Positions 37,340-46,066 are shown, counted from the stretch's first letter. The stretch is 64,000 nt of DNA from Myxococcus virescens (GCF_900101905.1 NZ_FNAJ01000002.1:558001-622000), one strand, 5' to 3'. Notes: a model not told the origin generated them from the letters alone. Numbers and translations are program-made.

Positions 37340-38260
37340 ATGTACGAGAAAATCGTGCTCGTCACCCGCCGCACACGGATGGCGGGCCTGGTGGAGCGCT
37401 TCAACACCAAGAAGCAGGCGAAGTTCTACGTGGAGCACGCGGGGCAGGACTTCGATGAGTTCACCCGCGAGGACGAAACCTACCGGTGCAACGTGGACTC
37501 GTTGCGAGAGTCGCTGTCCTTCGGGCTGCCGGTGCAGCAGGTGGACCGGAGCCTGGTGCCCACCTTCCTCTTCACCGGCAAGGAGGTGGTGGTCGTCGCG
37601 GGGCAGGACGGGCTGGTGGCGAACGTGGCGAAGTACGTGGGGGAGCAGCCGCTGGTGGGCGTGAATCCGGACCCGGAGCGCTTCGACGGCGTGCTGTTGC
37701 CCCATTCGGTTTCGGGGGCGCGCGGGGCGGTGCGGCGCGTGTTGGAGGGCAAGGCGGCCTTCAAGCGCGTGACGTTGGCGGAGGCGCGGCTGGATGACGG
37801 GCAGCGGCTGCTGGCCTTCAATGACTTGTTCATCGGGGCGCGCTCCCACGTGTCCGCGCGCTACCGGCTGCGCACCGGGGACCAGGAGGAGTCCCAGTCC
37901 TCCAGCGGCGTGGTGGTGTCCACGGGCGCGGGCGCCACCGGGTGGTTGTCCTCCATCTTCAACCTGGCGCGAGGCGTGACGGCCCACGCGGGTGGCGTGC
38001 CGTGTGCGCCCGTGCGCCTGGGCTGGGAGGACCCGCAGCTGATTTTCGTGGTGCGCGAACCCTTCGCCAGCCGTCACTCGGGCGCCAGTCTGGTGATGGG
38101 CGACGTGACGGAGGAGCGCGAGCTGGTGTTGGAGTCGCGAATGGCGTCGGAGGGCGTCATCTTCAGCGACGGCGTGGAGGAGGACTTCCTCCGCTTCGGC
38201 GCGGGTGCCACCGCTCGCATCCGCCCCGCGCGGCAGCGTGCCATGTTGGTGGCGGGCTGA
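37340..38260 (+). CDS. NAD kinase-like protein with an altered nucleotide motif
   Basis: A 306-residue protein built like ATP-NAD kinases: a Rossmann-like N-terminal part, then a beta-rich C-terminal part (about 140-290) with the S-T-G-A-G-A-T-G-W block that corresponds to the family's S-T-P-T-G-S-T-A. In place of the invariant GGDGT motif it reads GQDGLVAN (88-95), and a V-G-V-N-P-D-P-E block follows. So it may bind nucleotide differently or have lost kinase activity. A GAAGGAGGGG site precedes ATG 37340. The partner SPFH gene is 16 bases upstream. Confidence 0.75.
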   Translation: MYEKIVLVTRRTRMAGLVERFNTKKQAKFYVEHAGQDFDEFTREDETYRCNVDSLRESLSFGLPVQQVDRSLVPTFLFTGKEVVVVAGQDGLVANVAKYVGEQPLVGVNPDPERFDGVLLPHSVSGARGAVRRVLEGKAAFKRVTLAEARLDDGQRLLAFNDLFIGARSHVSARYRLRTGDQEESQSSSGVVVSTGAGATGWLSSIFNLARGVTAHAGGVPCAPVRLGWEDPQLIFVVREPFASRHSGASLVMGDVTEERELVLESRMASEGVIFSDGVEEDFLRFGAGATARIRPARQRAMLVAG

Positions 38261-38273
38261 CGGTGCGCCACCC

Positions 38274-38296
38274 CGCGCGGAAGCACGGTCCGCGCG
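38274..38296. terminator. Bidirectional hairpin between convergent genes
   Basis: CGCGCGGA (38274-38281) and TCCGCGCG (38289-38296) form a perfect 8-pair stem with a 7-base loop between the ends of the NAD-kinase-like gene and the convergent lipoprotein gene. There is no T-run on either side. Confidence 0.6.
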
Positions 38297-38314
38297 AGGC
38301 TCGCGTCCTGGCCG

Positions 38315-38878
38315 TCAGGGCGTGACGGTGACCTCCACCGCGGGGCATGGCACTTCCGCCGGGCGGAATCCGCCATTCGGAGCGGGCACCGGTTCGCCTT
38401 CCCGGGCGACGTCCATCAGCGGGCCGCGGAACGCGATGCGGTACGTTCCCGGCGCCTGCAAGTCATAGAAGCGAGCGACGTCCACCTTGCCTTCCACCGA
38501 CGTGCCGGGGGAGAGGGCGACGTAGCTGTCGGCCGTGGGCGGCCCGCGCTTCGCCATGGGCCCCCGGTACTCGAGCGAGTCACCATCACGGGACACGTCG
38601 AAGATGTTGTTGCGTACGCCCTCCAGCGGCGTGTGCCAGCCGAGCACGCGCAGGGATTGCGCCGTGGGATTGCTGAGCTCGAACACCAGCTCCACGGGTT
38701 CGCCCGCGCGCACTTGCGCCGGGCCGCTCAGCGTGCACGTCAAGGTCGTTGCCATGGCCGGGGTCTCCTGCGTCGCTTCAGTGGATGGCGCGACGTCCTG
38801 TCGCGCCGCGCACGCGCTGCCCAGCATTCCCAGGGACAGCACCGCGATGCCCCACCGCCTACCGGATGAGTTGAACAT
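38315..38878 (-). CDS. Lipoprotein resembling the pro-domain of M35-type metalloproteases
   Basis: A 187-residue protein with signal peptide and Cys23 in a G-S-A-C lipobox-like site. The rest is one beta domain with LTCTLSGPAQVRAGEPV, FELSNPTAQSLRVLGWHTPLEG and Y-V-A-L-S-P-G-T. In myxobacteria this domain usually precedes a peptidyl-Lys metalloendopeptidase catalytic domain (HExxH), which is absent here. A free-standing copy might act as an inhibitor or decoy. ATG 38878 is chosen for the signal peptide. It is convergent with the NAD-kinase-like gene. Confidence 0.65.
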   Translation of the reverse strand: MFNSSGRRWGIAVLSLGMLGSACAARQDVAPSTEATQETPAMATTLTCTLSGPAQVRAGEPVELVFELSNPTAQSLRVLGWHTPLEGVRNNIFDVSRDGDSLEYRGPMAKRGPPTADSYVALSPGTSVEGKVDVARFYDLQAPGTYRIAFRGPLMDVAREGEPVPAPNGGFRPAEVPCPAVEVTVTP

Positions 38879-38988
38879 GGGCCCACGATAACGCGCCCGG
38901 AACGCGCGCAGCCCGGTGTTCTGCGTGACGAAGCCGCGGCCGTCCTCCGCGGCGAAATGCTTGCGCACGGAAGCGGTGTGCCGCCACG

Positions 38989-39105
38989 TCACGACGGGTG
39001 GGCATAGGTGACGAGCAGCATCACCACGCCCGCCACCTTCAGGGCCATCAACAGGCCCATGTTGAGCACCACATCGTCGAACCAGTTCTCATCGGGGAAC
39101 ATCAT
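38989..39105 (-). CDS. 38-residue single-pass membrane protein
   Basis: A short ORF with two adjacent ATGs (39105, 39102) behind a strong GGAAGGAG site at 6-7 bases spacing. The product has an acidic N-terminus (F-P-D-E-N-W-F-D-D) and one hydrophobic helix (about 14-33), ending in AHPS. The upstream in-frame extension to 39261 has no ribosome site and odd composition, so the short form is preferred. No family is recognised. The gap 39106-39364 upstream holds no other gene that I can support. Confidence 0.5.
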   Translation of the reverse strand: MMFPDENWFDDVVLNMGLLMALKVAGVVMLLVTYAHPS

Positions 39106-39364
39106 GACGGCGCTCCTTCCGCCTCGCGTGCATCGCGAGACAGAAAGACATTGAGCAAGGCCTGGGCCAACGCGCGTCCTCGCACGGCGGAGACGTGCTT
39201 CCTGCGTCCATCCCTCTGGGCGCGCCGGCGCTTTCGCCCCCGTGAAATCACGTGGTGACACACGCGGTCAGCCGCGTCCGTCCGCGCATGGGATTCACGC
39301 GTGCGGTGCTGGCACTCGTACGAAGCGTATCGGAACGCCGTGCGGGCCCCCTAGGATGCGGGCC

Positions 39365-40324
39365 ATGCGAACGCTCATCTCCTCCCTTGTCTGCCTGCTG
39401 ATGTCGGCGTGTGCCCATGCGCCGGCCTCCGCACCCGAATCCGCGCCGCGCGCCGAGGCCCCCGCGGCCACGCCGTCCGCTGAAGCCCCGGCGACCCCCA
39501 CGCCCGTCGCGGGGCTGCCCCACATGGAGCCGCCCGCCCCGCCGATGCCCGGCTGGATGCAGGTGCGCAAGGCGGACGCGTTGTCGCGGGAAGAGAAGTT
39601 CGCGGAGGCGCTGGCGCTCTATGAAGAGGCCCTGGACGCGGGGAATCGGGACCCGAACGCCGCGTACTCCGCGGCGTGTTCGGCGGCCCGGCTCGGACGG
39701 AAGGACGTCGCGCTGCGCAGGTTGTCCCAGGCCGTGGAGCTGGGCTTCCGGGACGTGGGGTGGTTGATGCAGGACTCGGACCTGGAGCCGCTGCGCGAGG
39801 AGCCGGTGTACCTCGCGCAGGTGGAGCGCATCACCACGCTCCCGGACCCCCATCCCACCTCGAGTTCAGAGCTGAAGACGCTCTTCGTGGAGGACCAGAG
39901 TGACCGCCAGCGGCCGCTCGATGGGGCGGACGCGTGGAAGCGGGTCGCCGAGCGGGATGCGCAGCGGCGCGAGCGCGTGAAGGCCCTGCTGGCCGAAGGC
40001 GCGTTGAAGGAAGGCGCGGACTTCCTGTCCGCGGGGTTCATCTTCCAGCACGGCAACACGCCGGAGGACTACGCCATGGCAAGGCAGATGGGCGCGGAGG
40101 CCGCGAAGCGAGGCCACCCGCGTGGCCTGTGGCTGGCCGCGGCGGCCTGGGACCGCTGGCTGATGAACGCCAACCTTCCGCAGCGCTTCGGCACCCAGTA
40201 CCGCTTCAACCCGGAATCGAAGGCGATGACGCTCCACCCGGTGGACCCCAACGTCACGGACGAGGAGCGCGCGCGCTGGGGCTTCCCGCCGCTCGCGGAG
40301 ATTCCGACCGTCCTGCAGCGCTAG
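39365..40324 (+). CDS. DUF6624-like lipoprotein with a TPR-like N-terminal repeat
   Basis: A 319-residue protein with lipobox MSAC (Cys16), an Ala/Pro linker, a short helical repeat (about 75-130, A-E-A-L-A-L-Y-E-E-A-L) and a C-terminal domain with the DUF6624 features: a run of basic helices, the Y-G-T-Q-Y (here FGTQYRFN) block, and V-D-P-x-V-x-x-x-R-x-x-x-G-F-P-P-L near the end. The function of that family is unknown. ATG 39365 gives the signal peptide; ATG 39356 lies close upstream. It is convergent with the PrxQ gene. Confidence 0.72.
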   Translation: MRTLISSLVCLLMSACAHAPASAPESAPRAEAPAATPSAEAPATPTPVAGLPHMEPPAPPMPGWMQVRKADALSREEKFAEALALYEEALDAGNRDPNAAYSAACSAARLGRKDVALRRLSQAVELGFRDVGWLMQDSDLEPLREEPVYLAQVERITTLPDPHPTSSSELKTLFVEDQSDRQRPLDGADAWKRVAERDAQRRERVKALLAEGALKEGADFLSAGFIFQHGNTPEDYAMARQMGAEAAKRGHPRGLWLAAAAWDRWLMNANLPQRFGTQYRFNPESKAMTLHPVDPNVTDEERARWGFPPLAEIPTVLQR

Positions 40325-40328
40325 CCGC

Positions 40329-40362
40329 GGTGGTGCTCCGGGGCGTGGGGCCCGGAGCCACC
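40329..40362. terminator. Strong hairpin between convergent DUF6624 and PrxQ genes
   Basis: GCTCCGGG (40335-40342) and CCCGGAGC (40351-40358) form an 8-pair stem, extended by GGTG/CACC after a two-base bulge. Its position between two convergent stops suggests a terminator serving both strands, although no T-run is present. Confidence 0.65.
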
Positions 40363-40381
40363 TCGCGCGCCCCTCCGCCCG

Positions 40382-40885
40382 CTACTTCGCGGCGGACGCC
40401 GGCGCGCCACCTTCCTGCGCCAGCGCGCGCACCAGCTCGAGCGCGCGCCGTACGTGCTCGCTGACGCGAATCTGCGACTCGAAGCTGTCGCGGACGATGC
40501 CCGACCGGTCCACCACGAAGGTCACCCGTCCGGGCAAGAGGCCCAGGAACGACGAGGACACGCCGAAGGCCTCACGTGCCTCGCCGCGCGCGTCGCTGAG
40601 CAGCTTGAAGGGCAGCCGGTGCTTCGCCGCGAAGCCCTCGTGCGAGCCCACCGAATCACCGCTGATGCCCACCACCTCCGCGCCCGCGGCGACGAAGTCC
40701 TCGTACTGGTCCCTCAGTCCACAGGCCTGCGCCGTGCAACCGGGCGAGTCGTCCTTCGGATAGAAGTAGACGACCAATACCTTCTGACCCACCAGGTCTC
40801 GCAGCCGCACCGACTGCCCACCCGCGCCGGTGAGGGTGATGTCCGGTACCGCATCGCCTTGCTTCAGCAGCTTCGTCTTGGCCAT
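40382..40885 (-). CDS. Thioredoxin-dependent peroxiredoxin, BCP/PrxQ type
   Basis: A 167-residue peroxiredoxin. The peroxidatic Cys50 and resolving Cys55 (PGCTAQACG) lie five residues apart, the layout of the PrxQ/BCP subfamily, in which they form an intramolecular disulfide that thioredoxin reduces. The YFYPKDDSPGC block and the GISGDSVGSHEGFA block are intact. Start ATG 40885 gives the standard N-terminus; the longer frame lacks similarity. It reduces organic and hydrogen peroxides in the cytoplasm. Confidence 0.95.
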   Translation of the reverse strand: MAKTKLLKQGDAVPDITLTGAGGQSVRLRDLVGQKVLVVYFYPKDDSPGCTAQACGLRDQYEDFVAAGAEVVGISGDSVGSHEGFAAKHRLPFKLLSDARGEAREAFGVSSSFLGLLPGRVTFVVDRSGIVRDSFESQIRVSEHVRRALELVRALAQEGGAPASAAK

Positions 40886-41313
40886 GACGTCCTCGCGTCG
40901 CCCCGGAGTCTGGCCGGTGCGTTCAACGCCGGGCTCATCCCATCTGGCCCGCTGCATCCCCACAAGTAATCCGCCGTGCCGAAAACGGGCGTCAAAGACG
41001 ACCTCTGGATGCCTGCTTGCCTTTCGGGCGGTTGATACGGCGCCTAATGATGGGCGTCCTTCTCGACGCACCCTGGAAGTCGCCAGCGCATCTCATAAAG
41101 TGTGGGGAAGCGGTGTCGCTCCCCCGTCCGGCAGGCGACAGCCCTGTGCGCGGCCGGACCCGAAATTTCGGGCACCATCGCTGTGGTCGTCTTAGCTTTC
41201 GAGGCGGGAAGAGGCAGCTTAGGTCAGAGGTCAGGGCGGAAACTTTCGCCGGAGTTGCGCGCCGCACCGTTCAGGCGTAGGACGCAGCTTCGGGGGGTTG
41301 GTCAGGAGCGGAC
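40886..41313. other. 428-base intergenic region before the PTS operon
   Basis: This is the space between the divergent PrxQ and PTS IIA genes, so promoters in both directions are expected. I could not fix a convincing -35/-10 pair for either. The sequence is less GC-rich around 41020-41110 than its neighbours, and a direct repeat GGTCAG (twice at about 41223-41236) precedes the IIA gene. A CAGGAG ribosome site for IIA lies just before 41314. No gene is supported here. Confidence 0.4.
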
Positions 41314-41733
41314 ATGGTCGGCCTCGTCGTCGCAGCGCACGGACGTCTGGCGGAGGAGCTGGTCTCCACCGCGGAGCAGATCGTGGGAGAGCTTCCCGCG
41401 GTGGCAGCCTGTAACATCGAGCCTGGAACTCCTGTCGAGGACATCCGGGCGAAGATGAAGCAGGCAATCGCCCGAGTGGATGAGGGCGCGGGTGTCATCA
41501 TCCTGGCCGACCTCTTCGGAGGTACGCCCTGTAAGGAGTCGCTGATGATGTGTCAGCGAATGAATGTGGAGGTCCTTGCTGGCGTCAACCTGCCCATGCT
41601 GCTGAAGGCGAACTCGCTCCGTTCGGAGCAGTTGTCGCTACCGGAGATGGCCAACCAGCTGGCTTCCCACGGCCAGCGCAACATCACCTGCGCATCCGCC
41701 CTGCTTCGCGAGGCACAGCAGCCGCGAACTTGA
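41314..41733 (+). CDS. PTS IIA component, mannose family
   Basis: A 139-residue EIIA of the mannose/sorbose family. Active-site His9 is in VVAAHGRLAEEL, and the core contains ILADLFGGTPC, both family hallmarks. It receives phosphate from HPr and passes it to IIB. A good CAGGAG site precedes ATG 41314. It is the first gene of a six-gene PTS run; 33 bases separate it from IIB. Confidence 0.94.
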   Translation: MVGLVVAAHGRLAEELVSTAEQIVGELPAVAACNIEPGTPVEDIRAKMKQAIARVDEGAGVIILADLFGGTPCKESLMMCQRMNVEVLAGVNLPMLLKANSLRSEQLSLPEMANQLASHGQRNITCASALLREAQQPRT

Positions 41734-41766
41734 CGGACCCGCGCGGGTCGGCGATTCGAGACTGCC

Positions 41767-42252
41767 GTGATCACCCTGGTCCGCGTCGACAACCGCCTCA
41801 TCCATGGTCAGGTCGTCGAGGCCTGGCTCCCGTTCCTCAAAGTCTCCCGGGTGGTCGTGGCGGATGACGAGGCGGCTTCCAGTCCTCTCATCCGCGCCGC
41901 CATGGCCCTGGCCGTCCAGAGCGCCATCGAGGTGCAGATTCTGCCCCTGTCCCAGGTGGACTTCGCCGCCCTGTCCAGGGACGGTGTGCGCACCCTGGTG
42001 CTGCTGAGGGATGTCGCCTCGGTGCCCTTCGCGCATGCGCACGGGCTGGCCATGGATGAGCTGAATCTGGGCAACGTCCACTTCGGCACCGGCCGCAGGC
42101 AGGTCTCCCCGTCCGTCTTCCTGGCGGAGGCCGAGCTGACGACGCTCCAGCAACTGGCCGACCAGGGCGTCCGGGTGGCGGCCCGCGCGGTGCCCGCCGA
42201 GAAGCCCGTGGACCTGCCGGACCTCCGCGAGCGGTGGGCGAAGGCCGGGTGA
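41767..42252 (+). CDS. PTS IIB component, mannose family
   Basis: A 161-residue EIIB with active-site His13 in the conserved RVDNRLIHGQV block. The start is GTG 41767. It transfers phosphate from IIA to the sugar entering through IIC/IID. IIC starts 4 bases later. The C-terminal part (about 130-161) is short and charged. Confidence 0.94.
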   Translation: MITLVRVDNRLIHGQVVEAWLPFLKVSRVVVADDEAASSPLIRAAMALAVQSAIEVQILPLSQVDFAALSRDGVRTLVLLRDVASVPFAHAHGLAMDELNLGNVHFGTGRRQVSPSVFLAEAELTTLQQLADQGVRVAARAVPAEKPVDLPDLRERWAKAG

Positions 42253-42256
42253 GCGC

Positions 42257-42973
42257 GTGAGCGTCGTCTGGACCCAGGTGGCGCTTGCGGGGCTGTGGGG
42301 CGGACTGGTGGCATTGGAACGCAAGGCGTTCCTCCAGGCCATGATGTCCCGGCCCCTGGTCGCGGCCACGGTCATGGGCGCACTGCTCGATGACGTGGCA
42401 TCGGGTCTGGCCATCGGCATGCTCCTGGAGCTGTTCTTCCTGGGCACCGCCAACCTGGGCGCCGCGCTGCCGGAGAACGACACCCTGGCGGCCACCGGCA
42501 CCAGCGCCGCCGCGGCCACGTTGTCCGCGGCCACGGGCGCGGGCTCCACGCCGGCCATCTGGTCGCTCGCCGTGCTGCTGTTCATCGGCCTGGGACGCGT
42601 GGGCCGCAAGGGGGACCGGCTGCTGGAGGGCTATACGGCGCGGCTGGCCCGGGTGGCGCTGGCCTCCGCGGAGGCGGGGAACATCACCCGCGCCATGCGG
42701 CAGAACCTGTGGGGGATGTGGCCCCACTTCGCCGTGTACGGCACGCTCACCGCGCTCTGCGCGCTGCTGGGCTTCTTCATCGAACCGTTGCTCCAGGCGC
42801 TGCCCCCCGTGGTGGTGCGCGGGCTGGCGTGGGCCTGGCCGGCCATGGCGTCCGTGGCGGCGGCCATCGCGGCGCAGGGCAGCCACGCGCGGCGCGCGCC
42901 GCTCTACGCGGGGCTGGGCGCGGCGGTGGTGACGGCGTCCGTCGTGTGCGTCATCCTCCTGGAGGGCCGATGA
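42257..42973 (+). CDS. PTS IIC component, mannose family
   Basis: A 238-residue membrane protein with about seven hydrophobic helices and the family's N-terminal helix (W-G-G-L-V-A-L-E-R-K-A) and A-A-L-P-E-N-D-T motifs. It forms part of the sugar channel. The start is GTG 42257, 4 bases after the IIB stop, and the stop overlaps the IID ATG (ATGA), so expression is tightly coupled. Confidence 0.9.
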   Translation: MSVVWTQVALAGLWGGLVALERKAFLQAMMSRPLVAATVMGALLDDVASGLAIGMLLELFFLGTANLGAALPENDTLAATGTSAAAATLSAATGAGSTPAIWSLAVLLFIGLGRVGRKGDRLLEGYTARLARVALASAEAGNITRAMRQNLWGMWPHFAVYGTLTALCALLGFFIEPLLQALPPVVVRGLAWAWPAMASVAAAIAAQGSHARRAPLYAGLGAAVVTASVVCVILLEGR

Positions 42974-43737
42974 GCGCGCCCCCGGCCGCGCTTCCCTTCG
43001 GCGTGCTGCTGCGCGTCTTCCTGCGCTCGCTCTTCCTCCAGGCGTCATGGAACCCCAAGGGCATGCAGAACCTGGGGCTGGCCTACGCCGTCTATCCCGC
43101 GCTGGCGGCGCTGTACCCACAGGGGCCCGCGCGCGAGGAGGCGGTGCGCCGCCATCTCGTCTTCTTCAACACGCACCCCTACGTCGCGGCGGCGATTGTC
43201 GGCGGCGTCATCAACCACGAGGAGCGCATTGCCCGGGGGGAGGAGACACCGGACAAGGTGGTGGCCTTCAAGGCCGCGCTCATGGGGCCCCTGGCCGCGC
43301 TGGGGGACGGCTTCTTCTGGCTGTCCCTCAAGCCCGCGACGGGGGCGGTGAGCGCCGCGCTGGTGCCGCTGCTGGGCGTGTGGGCGGTGCCGCTGTTCCT
43401 GGTGCTCTACAATCTGGTGCACCTGCTGCTGCGGGTGCGCCTGTACTGGCTGGGCCTGACGCTGGGAGACCGGCTGGTGGAAGCAGTGGCTCGCGCCAAC
43501 CTCCCCGCGCGGGGGGCTCGGCTGCGGGCGGTGGCGGCGGCGAGCGCGGGCGGTGTGGCCGCCTGGCTCGCGGTGTCATTCGGGGCCAACGCGGGTGGGC
43601 TGTATGCGCCCCTGCTGGCGGCCGGATGCCTGGCCCTGGGGGTGGCGTCCTACGTGCTGGTCAGCCGTCGGGTGCCGAACTACGTGGTGCTCTATGTCGC
43701 GGCGGGCCTGGCCTGCGTGGCGGGAGCGTTCCTCTAA
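42970..43737 (+). CDS. PTS IID component, mannose family
   Basis: A 255-residue protein with the conserved N-terminal block (F-L-Q-A-S-W-N-P-K-G-M-Q-N-L-G) and F-F-N-T-H-P-Y typical of IID, followed by hydrophobic helices toward the C-terminus. IIC and IID together make the translocation unit. ATG 42970 overlaps the IIC stop. HPr follows 17 bases later. Confidence 0.93.
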   Translation: MSAPPAALPFGVLLRVFLRSLFLQASWNPKGMQNLGLAYAVYPALAALYPQGPAREEAVRRHLVFFNTHPYVAAAIVGGVINHEERIARGEETPDKVVAFKAALMGPLAALGDGFFWLSLKPATGAVSAALVPLLGVWAVPLFLVLYNLVHLLLRVRLYWLGLTLGDRLVEAVARANLPARGARLRAVAAASAGGVAAWLAVSFGANAGGLYAPLLAAGCLALGVASYVLVSRRVPNYVVLYVAAGLACVAGAFL

Positions 43738-43754
43738 GGAGAGTGGGAGTCGCG

Positions 43755-44033
43755 ATGGCAAGCGTGGTCGAAGGGACATACGAGATCATCAACGCGCTGG
43801 GGCTGCACGCCCGGGCCGCGGCGCAGATGGTCAAGGTGGCCAACCGGTTCAAGAGCGAGGTCACCATCGAAGCCCAGGGACAGCGGGCCAATGCCAAATC
43901 CATCATGGGCGTGCTGATGCTCGCCGCCGCCCAGGGCACCCAGGTGAAGCTCACCTGCAAGGGCGACGACGCGGATGCCTGTCTCCAGGAGCTGGCGAAG
44001 CTCATTGGTGACCGTTTCGGCGAGGCGCAGTGA
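43755..44033 (+). CDS. Phosphocarrier protein HPr
   Basis: A 92-residue HPr with the phosphoryl-accepting His18 (LGLHARAA, canonical His15) and Ser48 (AKSIMGV, canonical Ser46). Both phosphorylation sites are intact, so it can act in the PTS chain and be a substrate of the HprK encoded at 5934-6899. ATG 43755 is chosen for the standard N-terminus. It sits between IID and EI. Confidence 0.96.
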   Translation: MASVVEGTYEIINALGLHARAAAQMVKVANRFKSEVTIEAQGQRANAKSIMGVLMLAAAQGTQVKLTCKGDDADACLQELAKLIGDRFGEAQ

Positions 44034-44079
44034 AGGGTTGGTCGGAAAACGCGGTAGACGGACAGGAACGGAAGGAACC

Positions 44080-45933
44080 GTGAGCAGCCAGGCCACCCCC
44101 ACTCTGAGGTTGTTGGGCATCGGTGCCTCTCCCGGCGTGGCAGTGGGGCACGCCTTCATCCTGGACCGCAAACGCATCCGCACGCCCAAGCTGCGGCTGG
44201 CGGAGGCGGAGGTCGAGCCCGAGCGGATGCGGATGAAGACAGCCATTGACCTGTCCGACCGCCAGCTCGCCGAGCTGAAGGAACAGATTACGCGCACCGA
44301 GGGCAGCGACCACGCCCTCATCCTTGAGGCGCACCGGTTGATGCTCCACGACCCCATGCTCGTGGACGAGGTGAACCGGCTCATCATCGAGGACCGCATC
44401 AACGCCGAGTGGGCCGTCCGGCGCGTGGCGCGCAAAATCAAGCACCTGTTCGACAACATCCCCGACGAGTACTTCCGCGAGCGCCGCTCGGACGTGGACT
44501 ACGTCGCCGACCGAATCATCCGCAACCTGATGGGGCAGGTGGTGGATGAGGAAGTGGAGGTCCCCGCGGAGGCCATCGTCGTCGCACACGACTTGTCTCC
44601 GGCGGACGCGGCGCTGATGGCGCGCAGCGGCCGGGTGGGGGGCTTCGTGACGGACCTGGGCGGCCAGACGAGCCACACCGCCATCGTCGCCCGCGCGCGG
44701 GAGACGCCCGCGGTGGTGGGCGCCGGCCGGGCCAGCGAACAGATTTCGCCGGGCGACCTGGTGGCCATGGATGGCATCCGGGGCGTGGTGCTGGTGAACC
44801 CCTCGGACGAGCAGCTCACCGTCTTCCGCGAGGAGCAGCGCCGCTACCAGGAGAGCGAGCGGCTGGCCCTGGCGACCAAGGACCTGCCCGCCGTCAGCAC
44901 CGACGGCTTCCAGATTCGCCTCAACGGCAACATCGAATTCCTGGAGGAAATCCCCTCGCTGCTGGCGCACGGCGCGGAGGGCATTGGCCTGTACCGCACC
45001 GAGTTCATGTTCCTGGACCGGAAGACGGCGCCCACCGAGGAGGAGCACTATCGCGCCTACCGCCAGGTGCTGGAGGCCATGGGCGGGCGCCCCGTCACCA
45101 TCCGCACGTTGGATTTGGGCGGCGACAAGGTGCCGGGCAAGACGAAGCACGAGAAGGAACCCAATCCGGCCATGGGCCTGCGGGCCATCCGGTACTGCCT
45201 GTCCAACCGGGAGCTGTTCCGCACCCAGCTGCGCGCCCTGCTGCGCGCCAGCGTGCACGGCAACTTGCGGCTGATGTTCCCCCTCATCTGCGGGGTGAGT
45301 GAGCTGCGTGAGGCCCGCAGCGAGCTGGAGGCCTGCCGCACGGAGCTGGGCCGCGCGGGTGTCCCCGTGGGCAAGCGCTTCCCCGTGGGCATCATGGTGG
45401 AGACGCCCAGCGCGGCCACCATCGCCGACCGGCTGGCCCAGGAGGCGGACTTCTTCTCGGTGGGGACCAACGACCTCATCCAGTACTCGCTGGCCATCGA
45501 CCGCCAGAATCGCGAGGTCGCCTACCTCTACCGGCCCCTCCACCTGTCCGTGCTCCGGCAGCTGCGCGGCATCATCGACGCGGGCCGGGCGGCCAACATC
45601 CCCGTGTCCATGTGTGGGGAAATGGCGGGAGATCCGCTCTACACCCTGGTGCTGCTGGCGCTGGGCTTCGACGAGCTGTCCATGACGTCGGGGCAGATTC
45701 CGGTGGTGAAGCGCTTCCTGCGCCGGGTGAGCCGCGTGGACGCCATGGACCTGCTTCAGAACGCCATGGAGCTGACCACGGCGGAGGAAATCGAGCGCTA
45801 CGTGCGCACGGAGATGGACCGCCGCTTCAGTGAGACGATGGAGCCGGGCGCGCCGGGAGTCGGGAACGCGGAGCCCGCGGACCACGAGCCCTCCGAGCAC
45901 GGGGCCTCGCCCTCGGGACGGAACACGGCCTGA
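44080..45933 (+). CDS. ptsI: PTS enzyme I (phosphoenolpyruvate-protein phosphotransferase)
   Basis: A 617-residue enzyme I, the first protein of the PTS, which takes phosphate from PEP and gives it to HPr. It has the phosphohistidine site GGQTSHTAI (His199), the N-terminal HPr-binding helical domain and the C-terminal PEP-binding TIM barrel with G-T-N-D-L-I-Q-Y and the C-G-E-M-A-G-D signature. The last ~35 residues are an extra Pro/Glu/His tail. GTG 44080 is preceded by GGAAGGA; an upstream in-frame ATG lies inside HPr and is unlikely. Confidence 0.96.
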   Translation: MSSQATPTLRLLGIGASPGVAVGHAFILDRKRIRTPKLRLAEAEVEPERMRMKTAIDLSDRQLAELKEQITRTEGSDHALILEAHRLMLHDPMLVDEVNRLIIEDRINAEWAVRRVARKIKHLFDNIPDEYFRERRSDVDYVADRIIRNLMGQVVDEEVEVPAEAIVVAHDLSPADAALMARSGRVGGFVTDLGGQTSHTAIVARARETPAVVGAGRASEQISPGDLVAMDGIRGVVLVNPSDEQLTVFREEQRRYQESERLALATKDLPAVSTDGFQIRLNGNIEFLEEIPSLLAHGAEGIGLYRTEFMFLDRKTAPTEEEHYRAYRQVLEAMGGRPVTIRTLDLGGDKVPGKTKHEKEPNPAMGLRAIRYCLSNRELFRTQLRALLRASVHGNLRLMFPLICGVSELREARSELEACRTELGRAGVPVGKRFPVGIMVETPSAATIADRLAQEADFFSVGTNDLIQYSLAIDRQNREVAYLYRPLHLSVLRQLRGIIDAGRAANIPVSMCGEMAGDPLYTLVLLALGFDELSMTSGQIPVVKRFLRRVSRVDAMDLLQNAMELTTAEEIERYVRTEMDRRFSETMEPGAPGVGNAEPADHEPSEHGASPSGRNTA

Positions 45934-45955
45934 CCCCGCGCCCGTGCGGGCGGGG
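45934..45955 (+). terminator. Weak GC-rich hairpin after ptsI
   Basis: CCCC-G, then CCC, pairs with GGG and C-GGGG across a small loop, with a two-base bulge, immediately after the ptsI stop. It may end the PTS operon. It lacks a T-run, so confidence is low. Confidence 0.35.
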
Positions 45956-46066
45956 CGGACGGCGGTGGCTTGCCAACATGGCTACCGGACCCGAAGGGGA
46001 TTCCGGACGCGAGCCGTCGTGTGCAACTTGCCGGGACGAGCACACGGGCTCGCCCCAGGAGCAAGC

